A stretch of 9,660 nucleotides of DNA from Nitrosotalea sp. (GTDB lineage Archaea > Halobacteriota > Syntropharchaeia > Alkanophagales > Methanospirareceae): positions 1-9,660 of the forward strand of contig DYFG01000057.1 of assembly GCA_020725315.1 (NCBI GenBank). The letters are read 5' to 3'. The notes under the pieces are model-generated. The model was not told where the DNA came from. It was given only the letters and a program-made list of their open reading frames with translations, and searched no databases. The translations under genes and the position numbers were made by a program. This document shows positions 1 through 7,406 of this stretch, piece after piece. Position 1 is the stretch's first letter. The number at the start of each line of letters is the position of its first letter.

Positions 1-1419
1 AGAAGTCTTTTTTCTGGATTTTCATCGTTCCCATAACACTCATCATGATGTCCCTGTTTTTAGCACCCTTTTTGGTTCTGAAGCATCCCCATATCTTCCT
101 TTGCCGCACGCCTGGTCTTAAAGCACGCTCAGCGAGATTGTTCGTAGGATCAACTCCGGGAACGAGTATGAAGGTGAAGAGTTCATGCATGTACTTCAGT
201 GTTAGTTTCGCCAGCGTTTTCACCGCGTGATGCTTCCATTTCCCCTTCTGCGTTACGAACTTCTCTAGCCTGTCCACAAATTGGGTATACACCCTGCTTC
301 TTTCCTCTTCTGTTTCGAGTCCCTTCACTACCCCCTTCGCGTCTTTGAATAAACCCTTACAGGGTTTTCGGGGTTAACGGGGCAGAGCCCCGTTATTTGC
401 GAAAGTCCTTCATGAAATTCAAACGATTCGGGCGGTGGCTGCTTCATCTCAACGAGCTGCCTCGCATCATTCAATAGATCTGCCCAGCATTTCTGCTTCC
501 GTCCCGGCGCGCCATCGAAGGATGGATAGAAATCCTGTCCGCTCACACCGTCATACTCCTCACCGAGGACTTTTATTACCACTTTCTTCCCACGGTTCTT
601 GCTCGTGAGATATAGCACCATCTCCTTTGATACAAAAGCCCAGAGCCACCTGTTCTTCCCATCCACTCGCTGCCCGGTATCATCGTAGTTGCAAATCCGA
701 GATTCCCGCATCTCCTTCTTTATACGCTTGTACTCATCACCAAACAGCTCAGCAGCCTTTTTAAGGTAGTCAACTACGGTTCCTACCGAGACATGCGCAC
801 CGTACGCATCGTTGAGGAGCTTTGCAATCTTATTCTCAGGTAAATTCATCACATATCTGAGGTAAACGAGGTATAAGAGGAAATGGATGCCGAAGTGGCG
901 ATTGCCAATTGTCTCCGGCACTTCTGGATAAACAACCTTGCAACAATTCCTGCAGTAACCCCCTTTGAGGATATACCTGATGACGAAGATAGGGATAGAG
1001 ACTATTTCTTCCTCACATCGCTCCCTCACGTCCTCCAATTCTTTAAGCACACCTCAACAGGTAGGGCAGGCATCAAACCGGAGAACGACCGTTTTATCCA
1101 CCCTTTCGGGCTTTCTACGCGATTTCCCTTTGTGCCCAAAAGGAGGACCACGCTTCTTTGGTTTCAGATTTGTGCAATCGGATGAATTTGAGCGCTTTTT
1201 ACGCCTTCTCGATTTAAAACCGTAAAGATCCTCTCTCAACTTCTGATTATCCTCTTTTAGCTCTCCAATTTTCCCTTCCAGTTCATCAACTTCCCCATAG
1301 AGCTTCTTGATCATTAAATCCCTCTTCTCAAGTTCTTTCTTGAGATGCGCATTCTCCTCCCTTAGTTCTTCGTTCTCTCCCCTCAGTTCCGCGACAATTT
1401 CTGAATAATCTTCGACCAT
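1..1419 (-). pseudogene. IS66-family transposase, broken by one stop codon and one frameshift
   Basis: The ATG at 1419 opens a leucine-rich coiled coil (about residues 8-65), a basic stretch, the IS66-like segment PKKRGPPFGHKGKSRRKPER, and a zinc-finger half CPTC. An in-frame TGA at 1054-1056 follows immediately. Reading resumes in the same frame with KELEDVRERCEEE, the second zinc-finger half CRNC, and the DDE core: the first Asp in YDDTGQRVDGKNRW and the second in GQDFYPSF. At about 351-395 a double-hairpin insertion shifts the frame. The C-terminal part continues in another frame from about 355 to the left edge (GLFKDAKGVVKGLE...), with the catalytic Glu in the IS66 signature NNLAERALRP (Glu codon at 128-130). 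All three catalytic acids exist, but no single frame joins them. The stop could come from GGA to TGA by one change (inference). The element is therefore probably not autonomous. Confidence 0.9.
351..395. repeat. 45-bp double hairpin inserted in the IS66 transposase
   Basis: Two perfect hairpins stand side by side. The first has the 7-bp stem AAACCCT/AGGGTTT (351-357 with 361-367) and a 3-base loop. The second has the 9-bp stem TAACGGGGC/GCCCCGTTA (375-383 with 387-395) and loop AGA. Seven bases separate them. The transposase reads in one frame up to this point and in another after it; joining the two frames needs an insertion of length 2 modulo 3, for example 44 or 47 bp. The protein motif just before it (ESFEFHEGL) and just after it (GLFKDAKG) would be nearly adjacent in an intact IS66 protein. 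It resembles a REP- or MITE-like palindromic element. No second copy was seen in this window. Confidence 0.7.
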
Positions 1420-1443
1420 CGCGCATGTTCAGTTTGTGCTCAT

Positions 1444-1452
1444 TCTATAAAT
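1444..1452 (-). promoter_or_regulatory. Probable TATA box of the IS66 transposase
   Basis: On the minus strand the sequence ATTTATAGA is centred about 29 bases upstream of the transposase ATG at 1419. That is the distance at which archaeal transcription would begin at or just before the start codon. No Shine-Dalgarno sequence is obvious, so a leaderless or nearly leaderless transcript is likely. The call rests only on motif and spacing. Confidence 0.45.
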
Positions 1453-1564
1453 GTTTTTCGGTTTTTAACGATTTTTAGGTGGCTTTTCATTATGGGGGGT
1501 CAGGGCTGCTTAAAAAGCTCAGGTCTTCCAGAGAAGATAAACTTAAAAAACCTGAATAGATCCA

Positions 1565-1891
1565 TATTTCCTTATTACTTATCTCAACATCCTTGTATTC
1601 ATAGAGTTGATAAGAACCAGAATCGGTCATTATTGGGCTTTCCCAGCCAAGAAAGCTATGTATTCCTTTTTTAATTGCCTCTTCTTTTAGCCCCTCGTTT
1701 CTGTATATTATATATGTATCCGTAATGAGAATTTCAGCTCCGTATTTCCTCATCTCCTCAGGCTCAATCATTATAAGATTAGGGTTTATTACTGGCATTA
1801 TCGTTGGTGTCTCTATGTTTCCATGTGGCGTCTCGAATTTCCCTATCCTTCCCATCAAGTCATTATGTAATATTTCAATTTCCACCATCAC
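1565..1891 (-). pseudogene. tgtA: Archaeosine tRNA-guanine transglycosylase, 5' fragment cut by IS66
   Basis: Archaeal TgtA replaces guanine 15 of tRNA with preQ0 as the first step of archaeosine formation. The fragment begins at GTG 1891 or, more likely, ATG 1888, with a modest AAAGG upstream. It shows the family N-terminus: GRIGKFETPHGNIETPTIMPV, EMRKYGAEILITDTYIIYRNEGL, FLGWESPIMTDSGSYQL and YEYKDVEISNKEI. The Asp in MTDSGSYQL (residue 90 from the GTG) corresponds to the acid/base Asp95 known in the Pyrococcus enzyme. Similarity stops after residue 109, at about 1565. The following residues up to a stop near 1490 (WIYSGFLSLSSLEDL...) come from inserted DNA. The nucleophile Asp, the zinc site and the C-terminal PUA part are all missing; the usual length is about 480-650 residues. 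It starts 38 bp after the hydrolase gene, so it was probably co-transcribed. Confident family call. Confidence 0.88.
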
Positions 1892-1928
1892 AACCTTTCT
1901 TGGAGAGAAAGTTTGACCAAAGAAACAA

Positions 1929-4900
1929 CTATCTTCTTTTTTTCATCAAGTATGCCACTGCTAATAATCCAGCAATTGCAAAGACTGCTTCAAACGCAGG
2001 AATTTTTACAACTAAGCTTGTTTTGTCTGAAACCGTTTTTCCATCTGCTTCTACAATTATTGTCGCTTTGTAAGTTAAAGGGGGGGCATTATCAGGAATG
2101 GTAATCGGGATTGTGCTTTCAATTGGCGGTGTTAAGCCCTTTACCGGGACTGAAGGATATTCGTAGGTTTTGTTGAAGCCAAAAGCGCTAATTATTATTT
2201 TTGCGTTTATTTCCCCTTCCCACGTCTCAGGTTTCCAATCAAGCTTTATTTTGTAGTTTACTGTATCCCCCGGCTTTATTTCCATGTTTTTAGGAGAAAT
2301 TTCAACTGAAAGACGCTCTAATGGAACTGGTGATGGCGTAGGTGTTGAGCTAGGTGTAGGTGTTGGCGTAGGCATTGGAGATGGTCTCGGCGTTGGTAGA
2401 GCTGTAGCATTATACTGGACTATTCCACCAATAGTCTGATTAAGTTCATTGCCGCTGTTGATATTCTGCTCAAATACGCCATCACCATTAGCATCTATTT
2501 GTAGTGTAAACTTCTCTTCGCCCCGAAAAATAGCCTCAAAATCGATGGTGTATTGATGAATTACCTTCGCGGATGTTGGAATATTTGTAGCAGTAAAAGT
2601 AGTGGCTTTTTCCTCTTCAACAGAAGTTATCTCTAATCCGTAAGCTCCCTCATCTGTGCCTGCTACTTCATAGTGATAAGAATCAGTTGAGGAAAATATT
2701 ACAGCAGTTTTAGTTTCAGTATCGTATATTGAATTTGGAATTTCTTCTTTAACTTCACCATTCACTAACCCCGTAACTCGGTTCTGTGAATCGTAAACTC
2801 TCAACTCACCTGGGCTGTGTAGACCAACTATTTTCACATCCTTAATTATAGGAGTAAGTCCCTTCACCGCAGCTTCTGGAGGACAAGTTATTCCACACCA
2901 CATTGGAGAACAAATATAAGTGCTCCAAGATGTTCTTAATGGTTTAGACTCTACGGGTATAATTATGAAAATATTCTGATTGTTGGGTTCCTCTAAATAG
3001 ATATTAACCCATATCTTATTCTTTGGTTGCTCGTGCCATACAATTTCCATTCTTCCGATTTTTGGGTACTTTATTGTAGCAGAATGCAAGCCTTTCAATA
3101 CTAACTTTTCACCAATTTCAAAACCTAACAGTTTTGCACCTTCATCAAGGAAAGGAGCGGGGGCTCCAGTTAAGAATGTAACACCTGCACCAGCTATCCC
3201 ACCTAAAAGAGATATCAATAGTTCTTGCTCTTCTGAAAGAGCTTCTTCTTTTACAATATCCTTTACTTGCAAATTCTTTTCCTGTTGCTTAGGGTCGAGC
3301 TGTTTTAACATAAGATTTATAGAATTAAACAAAGCTTCTTCTCTCTTTCCTTCTTGTGCCATTTTTGCTTGTTCTACGGTTAACACCTGTTTTATAAGCT
3401 TGTATAAATCAGCTCTTTCTTTTTGGTTTAAGTTTGCAAATTCTAGTATTGGAGGACCAGAAGAAGGCGGAGAAATAGCTTCACTTCCGTATAAGGGAAT
3501 TAGGATGGCTATTTCCTTTCTGTTATCAGTTCCTTTATCGTCAGTAACAGTTAAAGTAACGGTATAAGTGCGAGCTTTGTAATAAGAGTGTGTTGCTTTT
3601 ACTCCTGATGCAGTGAAACCATCTCCAAAGTCCCATCTGTAAGAAATGATTTTGCCATCTGGGTCAGTGGAGGAAGAGGCATCAAAATTTATTCTTCTAT
3701 TCACCGCAGGGCTTTCTGGGTAATACGTGAAATCAGCAACAGGTGGTTTGTTTGGTTGTATGGGACGATAAAACATAAAATAATCGTACCTTGTAAGTCC
3801 CTCCACACCACTTACCCATTCTGTGTTGTCTATCGTTTGATAGGATGGGATTATTTCCCAATCAGAAGGTGGAGGTTTTTCCTGGCTATATCCTTTGGGT
3901 ATTGCCCACCAAGCGATGAGGACTTTTATGTTTGTTCCTAAGACTTTGTAAGGTCCGTAACTTTTATCTCTTTCCATTGATCTTGGAGAAAAGAAATGCG
4001 TTGCCCCATCAGTCGGGTCTTGTATTTCCCTTTCCAAAATGCTCTTGGCAAGCTCTACTATCTCTGAGGTTGGGTCTCGGTCTACTTTCCAATATGGTTT
4101 ATACCCATCTTCTACTATCGCTTTAACTGTCGTAAGTCCTTTATACTTCGCATCAAGTCGATTTAGTACAGTCCATCCAACTGCGATTCGCTCTTCTCCT
4201 TTAATGTCGCTACCACCTGCTTCCATCACAATCGTTTTTGCAAGCCAATAAACATCTTCAGATATAGTTGGGGTTGTTCCATATTTTTTGAATAGTGACT
4301 GCACCCAATAATCATCAAGGTTCTTTCCATAACATTCCGTAGCAGCGAATTTACGATGCGGGACAATGTTTTCATTCGGAATATCCCACCTTTTTTGGAT
4401 TTCTCGTATCAATTCTACTGATTTCCTTTCCTGTGCCTCAGTGGGCATTTCACCTGGGCGACTGAAATTTCCAGCAAGGCAAATACCTATAGACTCAGTA
4501 TTCTTTCCAATTGTATGTGCTCCTTCCTCGTTTTCAGCTCTACCTTGCGTCACTTTTCCTGTAGCATCTATAAAATAGTGGTAGCCGATATGGTGACCAA
4601 GTGAACTTACGAAGTTAGGCCATCTTTCTTTATGCCACCTGTTCACGTCTTCAAAAGTATCTTTCAGTGAACCAGCGGTGTGATGCACAATAATCCATTT
4701 AGGCTCGTTTGTCGCTGAGACTTTATAATTCACTGTTACTGATGTTTCTTTGATGTTTCCTGATGTATCTGTCGCTTTGGCATAGAGTGTATTTGAGCTC
4801 GGGCTTAGTGTAACGTGAACACTCCAAGAGGTTGTTCCAGATGCAAGTTGCCAGCTTCCAGACCCAACTCTAACTTCAACTTTGCTCAAAGCAACGTTAT

Positions 4901-6593
4901 CTGAAGCTGTTCCGCTAACAGTGATAGAAGGGGTGGTGAAGTTTTGTCCGCTTGATGGATGAGTGATTGAGATAGTTGGTAATACTGTGTCAATAGTAGG
5001 TGGGACTGTTGCACTAACCCCATTTGAGAAATCGCTATCGCCAGCAGCATTTACCGCTTTAACTTTATAGTAGTAGGTTGTTCCACTTACTACATTGGCA
5101 GTATTGTTAAAAGTAGTCCAGTCGGATGATATAGTGGTATAAGGAGTTTCACCACCTGAATATGTCCCTCTGAATATCTTATAGTGGGTTACTCGTGAAC
5201 CACCATCGCTTGATGGAGCATCCCAGGCGATTTTTATATAGTTACTACCGACCTCCATAACCCGGAGATTTCTCGGAGGAGATGGGGACGTCCGAACTTG
5301 GGGTGGTGTTGAACTAACTCCATTTGAGAAAGCGCTATCGCCAATGGCATTTACCGCCTTAACTTTATAGTAGTAGGTTGTTCCACTCACTACATTGGCA
5401 GTATTGTTAAAAGTAGTCCAGTCGGATGATATAGTGGTATAAGGAGTTTCACCACCTGAATATGTCCCTCTGAATATCTTATAGTTGGTTACTCGTGAAC
5501 CACCATCGCTTGATGGAGGATCCCAAGCGATTTTTATATAGTTACTACCGACCTCCATAACCCGGAGATTTCTTGGAGGAGATGGGGGTGTTTGAACCTG
5601 CTTAACCACCTCCCTCTTGATTGGGCCATAGACCCCCGGGGAACCGCCGGTATTGGCGTTTCTCTCATCGTTCCATTTGCCAGCACTGTCTACCACGTGG
5701 ACACCGTACCAGTAGAAGCCACTTGAGGTGGGAGCATCAGAGAAGGAACCTGAAGAACTCTTGCCTGAGACAGACGTCCTTTTGACCTCACCCCAGTTTA
5801 CCGGGGTACCACCACTATCGTCTGCCCGCCACAGCTCCACCCGCACCAGGCCAATTTCATCTGAAACAGAGTAGGAGATGGTGAAAGAACTACCCAGGGT
5901 AACAGAGGAAGGTGAAACAGAGAAGGAATTAACATTGGGTGGATTATCCTGTCGAGTTTGGGTTGTGAAGGAGAGGACGCTCCCCTGGCCCCAGCCAGCA
6001 CTGTTCTTAGCCCAGGCCCGGAAGTAATAAGTGGTGCCGGGGTTTAATCCGCTAAGGCGGTAGCTGAAGTCGCTGCCCAATACACTAACACTGGCCGTCC
6101 AGCCATCAGCGCAGCTGGAGGTTGTACCCCAGTCGAACCTTCTCTCCACAATGCTTGAACCGCCATCACTGATTACCCTACCATTGATGGTCGCCACCGT
6201 CTCTGCTATGTCCACCGCACTTCTGGTCTCCACAGTTGGTGGAGTAGGTGTTGGTGTAGTTATCTTTTTAAGGTAATATACACCCCCGGGATAACCTTCA
6301 GCTGACCAACCTACAAGTCCATCCACCCATCGTATCTTCCACCAAGTATAAGTAACCCCTCCCAGGGCAGCACTCCGTGGGCCTTCAAGGATTACACCAC
6401 GATCTCCATTGAATTTTCCTCCAGTTATATTACCCGCAGGAGAATCACGAACTCTTAAACCTATATCACCAGTATTCTGCACTTCTACGGTGTCATTTAT
6501 GTTAAAGCTGGGAATAGCCGATGCTATGCTCACAAAAACCAGCCCGAGCATCAAACATATAAGAGCGATGCCAACCAATGCTTTTCTTCTCAT
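1929..6593 (-). CDS. Large exported modular peptidoglycan hydrolase (amidase plus SleB-like domain) with archaeal surface anchor
   Basis: 1,554 residues from ATG 6593, preceded by GAGGGAG. Seen in order: signal peptide 1-26 (cleavage after SIASA); SH3-like domain about 30-110; TPTPTPP linker; Fn3-like about 118-212; Ig-like about 213-330; two nearly identical Fn3 modules 337-431 and 437-531; Ig-like about 536-625; Amidase_2/PGRP domain about 630-770; SleB-like cell-wall hydrolase about 779-900; PKD 947-1034 with WDFGDG at 987-992; helical region about 1050-1125; hydrophobic segment about 1126-1149; beta-rich part to about 1390 with a calcium-loop-like DANGDGVFE; Pro/Thr linker 1399-1425; Ig-like 1427-1530; membrane tail PAFEAVFAIAGLLAVAYLMKKRR. 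The amidase has the zinc ligands H637, H746, C754 and the active-site Tyr671. The SleB part has Glu791 in VMEAGG, then VLNR and DPTDGATHFFSP. By family knowledge the amidase cuts the MurNAc-L-Ala bond, and SleB proteins cut glycan strands. Expected outside the cell, lipid-anchored by archaeosortase. Acting on bacterial murein is inference, since archaea lack murein. Confidence 0.92.
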   Translation of the reverse strand: MRRKALVGIALICLMLGLVFVSIASAIPSFNINDTVEVQNTGDIGLRVRDSPAGNITGGKFNGDRGVILEGPRSAALGGVTYTWWKIRWVDGLVGWSAEGYPGGVYYLKKITTPTPTPPTVETRSAVDIAETVATINGRVISDGGSSIVERRFDWGTTSSCADGWTASVSVLGSDFSYRLSGLNPGTTYYFRAWAKNSAGWGQGSVLSFTTQTRQDNPPNVNSFSVSPSSVTLGSSFTISYSVSDEIGLVRVELWRADDSGGTPVNWGEVKRTSVSGKSSSGSFSDAPTSSGFYWYGVHVVDSAGKWNDERNANTGGSPGVYGPIKREVVKQVQTPPSPPRNLRVMEVGSNYIKIAWDPPSSDGGSRVTNYKIFRGTYSGGETPYTTISSDWTTFNNTANVVSGTTYYYKVKAVNAIGDSAFSNGVSSTPPQVRTSPSPPRNLRVMEVGSNYIKIAWDAPSSDGGSRVTHYKIFRGTYSGGETPYTTISSDWTTFNNTANVVSGTTYYYKVKAVNAAGDSDFSNGVSATVPPTIDTVLPTISITHPSSGQNFTTPSITVSGTASDNVALSKVEVRVGSGSWQLASGTTSWSVHVTLSPSSNTLYAKATDTSGNIKETSVTVNYKVSATNEPKWIIVHHTAGSLKDTFEDVNRWHKERWPNFVSSLGHHIGYHYFIDATGKVTQGRAENEEGAHTIGKNTESIGICLAGNFSRPGEMPTEAQERKSVELIREIQKRWDIPNENIVPHRKFAATECYGKNLDDYWVQSLFKKYGTTPTISEDVYWLAKTIVMEAGGSDIKGEERIAVGWTVLNRLDAKYKGLTTVKAIVEDGYKPYWKVDRDPTSEIVELAKSILEREIQDPTDGATHFFSPRSMERDKSYGPYKVLGTNIKVLIAWWAIPKGYSQEKPPPSDWEIIPSYQTIDNTEWVSGVEGLTRYDYFMFYRPIQPNKPPVADFTYYPESPAVNRRINFDASSSTDPDGKIISYRWDFGDGFTASGVKATHSYYKARTYTVTLTVTDDKGTDNRKEIAILIPLYGSEAISPPSSGPPILEFANLNQKERADLYKLIKQVLTVEQAKMAQEGKREEALFNSINLMLKQLDPKQQEKNLQVKDIVKEEALSEEQELLISLLGGIAGAGVTFLTGAPAPFLDEGAKLLGFEIGEKLVLKGLHSATIKYPKIGRMEIVWHEQPKNKIWVNIYLEEPNNQNIFIIIPVESKPLRTSWSTYICSPMWCGITCPPEAAVKGLTPIIKDVKIVGLHSPGELRVYDSQNRVTGLVNGEVKEEIPNSIYDTETKTAVIFSSTDSYHYEVAGTDEGAYGLEITSVEEEKATTFTATNIPTSAKVIHQYTIDFEAIFRGEEKFTLQIDANGDGVFEQNINSGNELNQTIGGIVQYNATALPTPRPSPMPTPTPTPSSTPTPSPVPLERLSVEISPKNMEIKPGDTVNYKIKLDWKPETWEGEINAKIIISAFGFNKTYEYPSVPVKGLTPPIESTIPITIPDNAPPLTYKATIIVEADGKTVSDKTSLVVKIPAFEAVFAIAGLLAVAYLMKKRR
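5007..5585 (-). repeat. Tandem 300-bp duplication encoding two Fn3 modules
   Basis: The segments 5307-5585 and 5007-5285 are direct repeats with a period of exactly 300 bp (100 residues). Both encode SPPRNLRVMEVGSNYIKIAW and run to FSNGVS. Comparing 5321-5580 with 5021-5280 by eye, I count 10 differences in 260 bases, about 96% identity, including one 60-base block (5101-5160 and 5401-5460) with none. The amino-acid changes are few (P/A, N/H, I/A, A/D, S/A). The repeat is in frame and keeps the protein open. Confidence 0.95.
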
Positions 6594-6627
6594 TTTACTC
6601 CCTCGTTGTTATTATCTTTCTTTTAGT

Positions 6628-6638
6628 TATAATTTATT
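6628..6638 (-). promoter_or_regulatory. Weak TATA-like box before the hydrolase gene
   Basis: The minus-strand sequence ATAAATTATAA lies about 40 bases upstream of the hydrolase ATG, in the 47-bp gap after the 234-residue gene. It could give the hydrolase its own transcript in addition to read-through from upstream. The gap is A/T-rich, so a chance match is quite possible. Confidence 0.25.
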
Positions 6639-6640
6639 AC

Positions 6641-7345
6641 CTATCTATACAATATAGATGCCACAGAACTTGCAAGTAGTTTTTCTCCTTCTGAATATAG
6701 CTCTATTTTTACATCTGTCGGGTATCTCTGCTTTACCCTAGTAGAAGTAGTACTGCCTTCAATTTCGCCCTCGCCTAATATATAATCTTCTCTTGGGTGT
6801 TCGTCAATACACTCTTCACCGTCTATAATGATTAGAACCTTGTCGATATAAGCAGGCAACTCGCCGTCATTTTTCACAGTGATGCTGTATCTCAGATGCC
6901 AATATACACCAAAAAAAGTCTCCTCTAATTTTACCTCTGCATCTGTTATCCGCACAATCGCAGGCTTAAATTTTACTTCTCTCTCATAAACAACTTTCTC
7001 TGGAGTAATTGTCTTAACAACAAGCCTATAAGTCCCTGCTGGTAGACTTCCTCTCCCCTCACGCATTAGAACTTTTACACTCTCAAAGTTGTCTATCAAA
7101 TCCATTTTTGATATACTCCTAATAGCTGTATACCCTTCAGGATTGGTAAGTATAATAGCCATGTCATTCGCTGGACCACTCACATTCACAGTTAGTACTG
7201 GACGTGCATAATAAAGTCCCAACGAGTATTCAACGCTGTATGGGGATATTTCTATGTATCCTGTAAATCCAGCAAATATCATAACCACAACCACCGCCAC
7301 AATTGCTACTACGGCTATTAATCCAACTATGGTCTTTCTTTCCAT
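6641..7345 (-). CDS. Membrane-anchored extracytoplasmic protein of unknown function
   Basis: 234 residues. A single hydrophobic segment (about residues 6-27, IVGLIAVVAIVAVVVVMIFA) after a short positive N-terminus suggests an uncleaved signal anchor with the rest outside the cell. Two beta-rich halves follow: about 30-130, and about 131-234 with ITVKNDGELPAYIDKVLIIIDG, a pattern typical of CARDB-like or related Ig-fold domains. I see no catalytic motif and do not recognise the family. The start is well supported, because the minus-strand AGGAGGTGAT at 7355-7364 is a perfect match to the archaeal 16S rRNA tail and lies 9 bases before the ATG. It sits 47 bp upstream of the peptidoglycan hydrolase gene on the same strand, so the two are probably co-expressed. 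A role as a partner or accessory factor of that enzyme is inference from position only. Confidence 0.85.
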   Translation of the reverse strand: MERKTIVGLIAVVAIVAVVVVMIFAGFTGYIEISPYSVEYSLGLYYARPVLTVNVSGPANDMAIILTNPEGYTAIRSISKMDLIDNFESVKVLMREGRGSLPAGTYRLVVKTITPEKVVYEREVKFKPAIVRITDAEVKLEETFFGVYWHLRYSITVKNDGELPAYIDKVLIIIDGEECIDEHPREDYILGEGEIEGSTTSTRVKQRYPTDVKIELYSEGEKLLASSVASILYR

Positions 7346-7354
7346 CTTTTCCGT

Positions 7355-7364
7355 ATCACCTCCT
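7355..7364 (-). promoter_or_regulatory. Perfect Shine-Dalgarno sequence of the 234-residue gene
   Basis: AGGAGGTGAT on the minus strand is fully complementary to the conserved 3' end of archaeal 16S rRNA, 9 bases before the ATG at 7345. It fixes the start codon. It is much stronger than the GAGGGAG of the hydrolase gene or the AAAGG before tgtA. Confidence 0.85.
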
Positions 7365-7406
7365 AAATTTTTTATTTCCCCTTATAAAACTCATTCGTGT
7401 TTCCAA

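Larger units (their letters stand above)
1..1564 (-). mobile_element. IS66-family insertion sequence, partial, runs off the left edge
   Basis: An IS66-type transposase reading frame fills 1-1419 on the minus strand, and the element interrupts tgtA, whose recognisable coding ends at about 1565. The outer boundary must lie between the transposase promoter (about 1450) and 1564. I cannot place it exactly, because the other end and the second copy of the target duplication (8 bp is usual for IS66) are outside the window. The 1490-1564 segment has several small inverted repeats, for example TCTTC/GAAGA around 1527-1540, which would fit an IS end but do not prove one. No accessory IS66 orfs (tnpA/tnpB) are visible here. 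Family assignment is from transposase motifs and is firm. The boundary is inferred. Confidence 0.75.

Noticed and set aside
351..395. Double hairpin as an intrinsic terminator
   Set aside because: Neither strand shows a run of T directly after the stems, and it lies inside a transposase coding region.
1054..1056. TGA as a selenocysteine or other recoded codon
   Set aside because: No supporting RNA structure is recognised, and the same gene is also frameshifted and interrupted, which points to ordinary decay.
883..1225. Plus-strand open frames of 86-100 codons opposite the IS66 transposase
   Set aside because: They are antisense to clearly conserved transposase coding and show no family features.
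1505..1556. Small inverted repeats near the tgtA/IS66 junction as a separate mobile element
   Set aside because: The stems are short and imperfect. They may simply belong to the end of the IS66 element, and no boundary or target duplication can be shown.
2325..2400. Short tandem repeat in DNA (GGTGTAGGTGTTGGCGTAGG-like)
   Set aside because: It is only the coding sequence of the Pro/Thr linker of the hydrolase and needs no separate explanation.
5798..6001. Minus-strand 67-codon frame within the hydrolase gene
   Set aside because: It overlaps the conserved Fn3/Ig coding in another frame, and its product is a low-complexity shadow.
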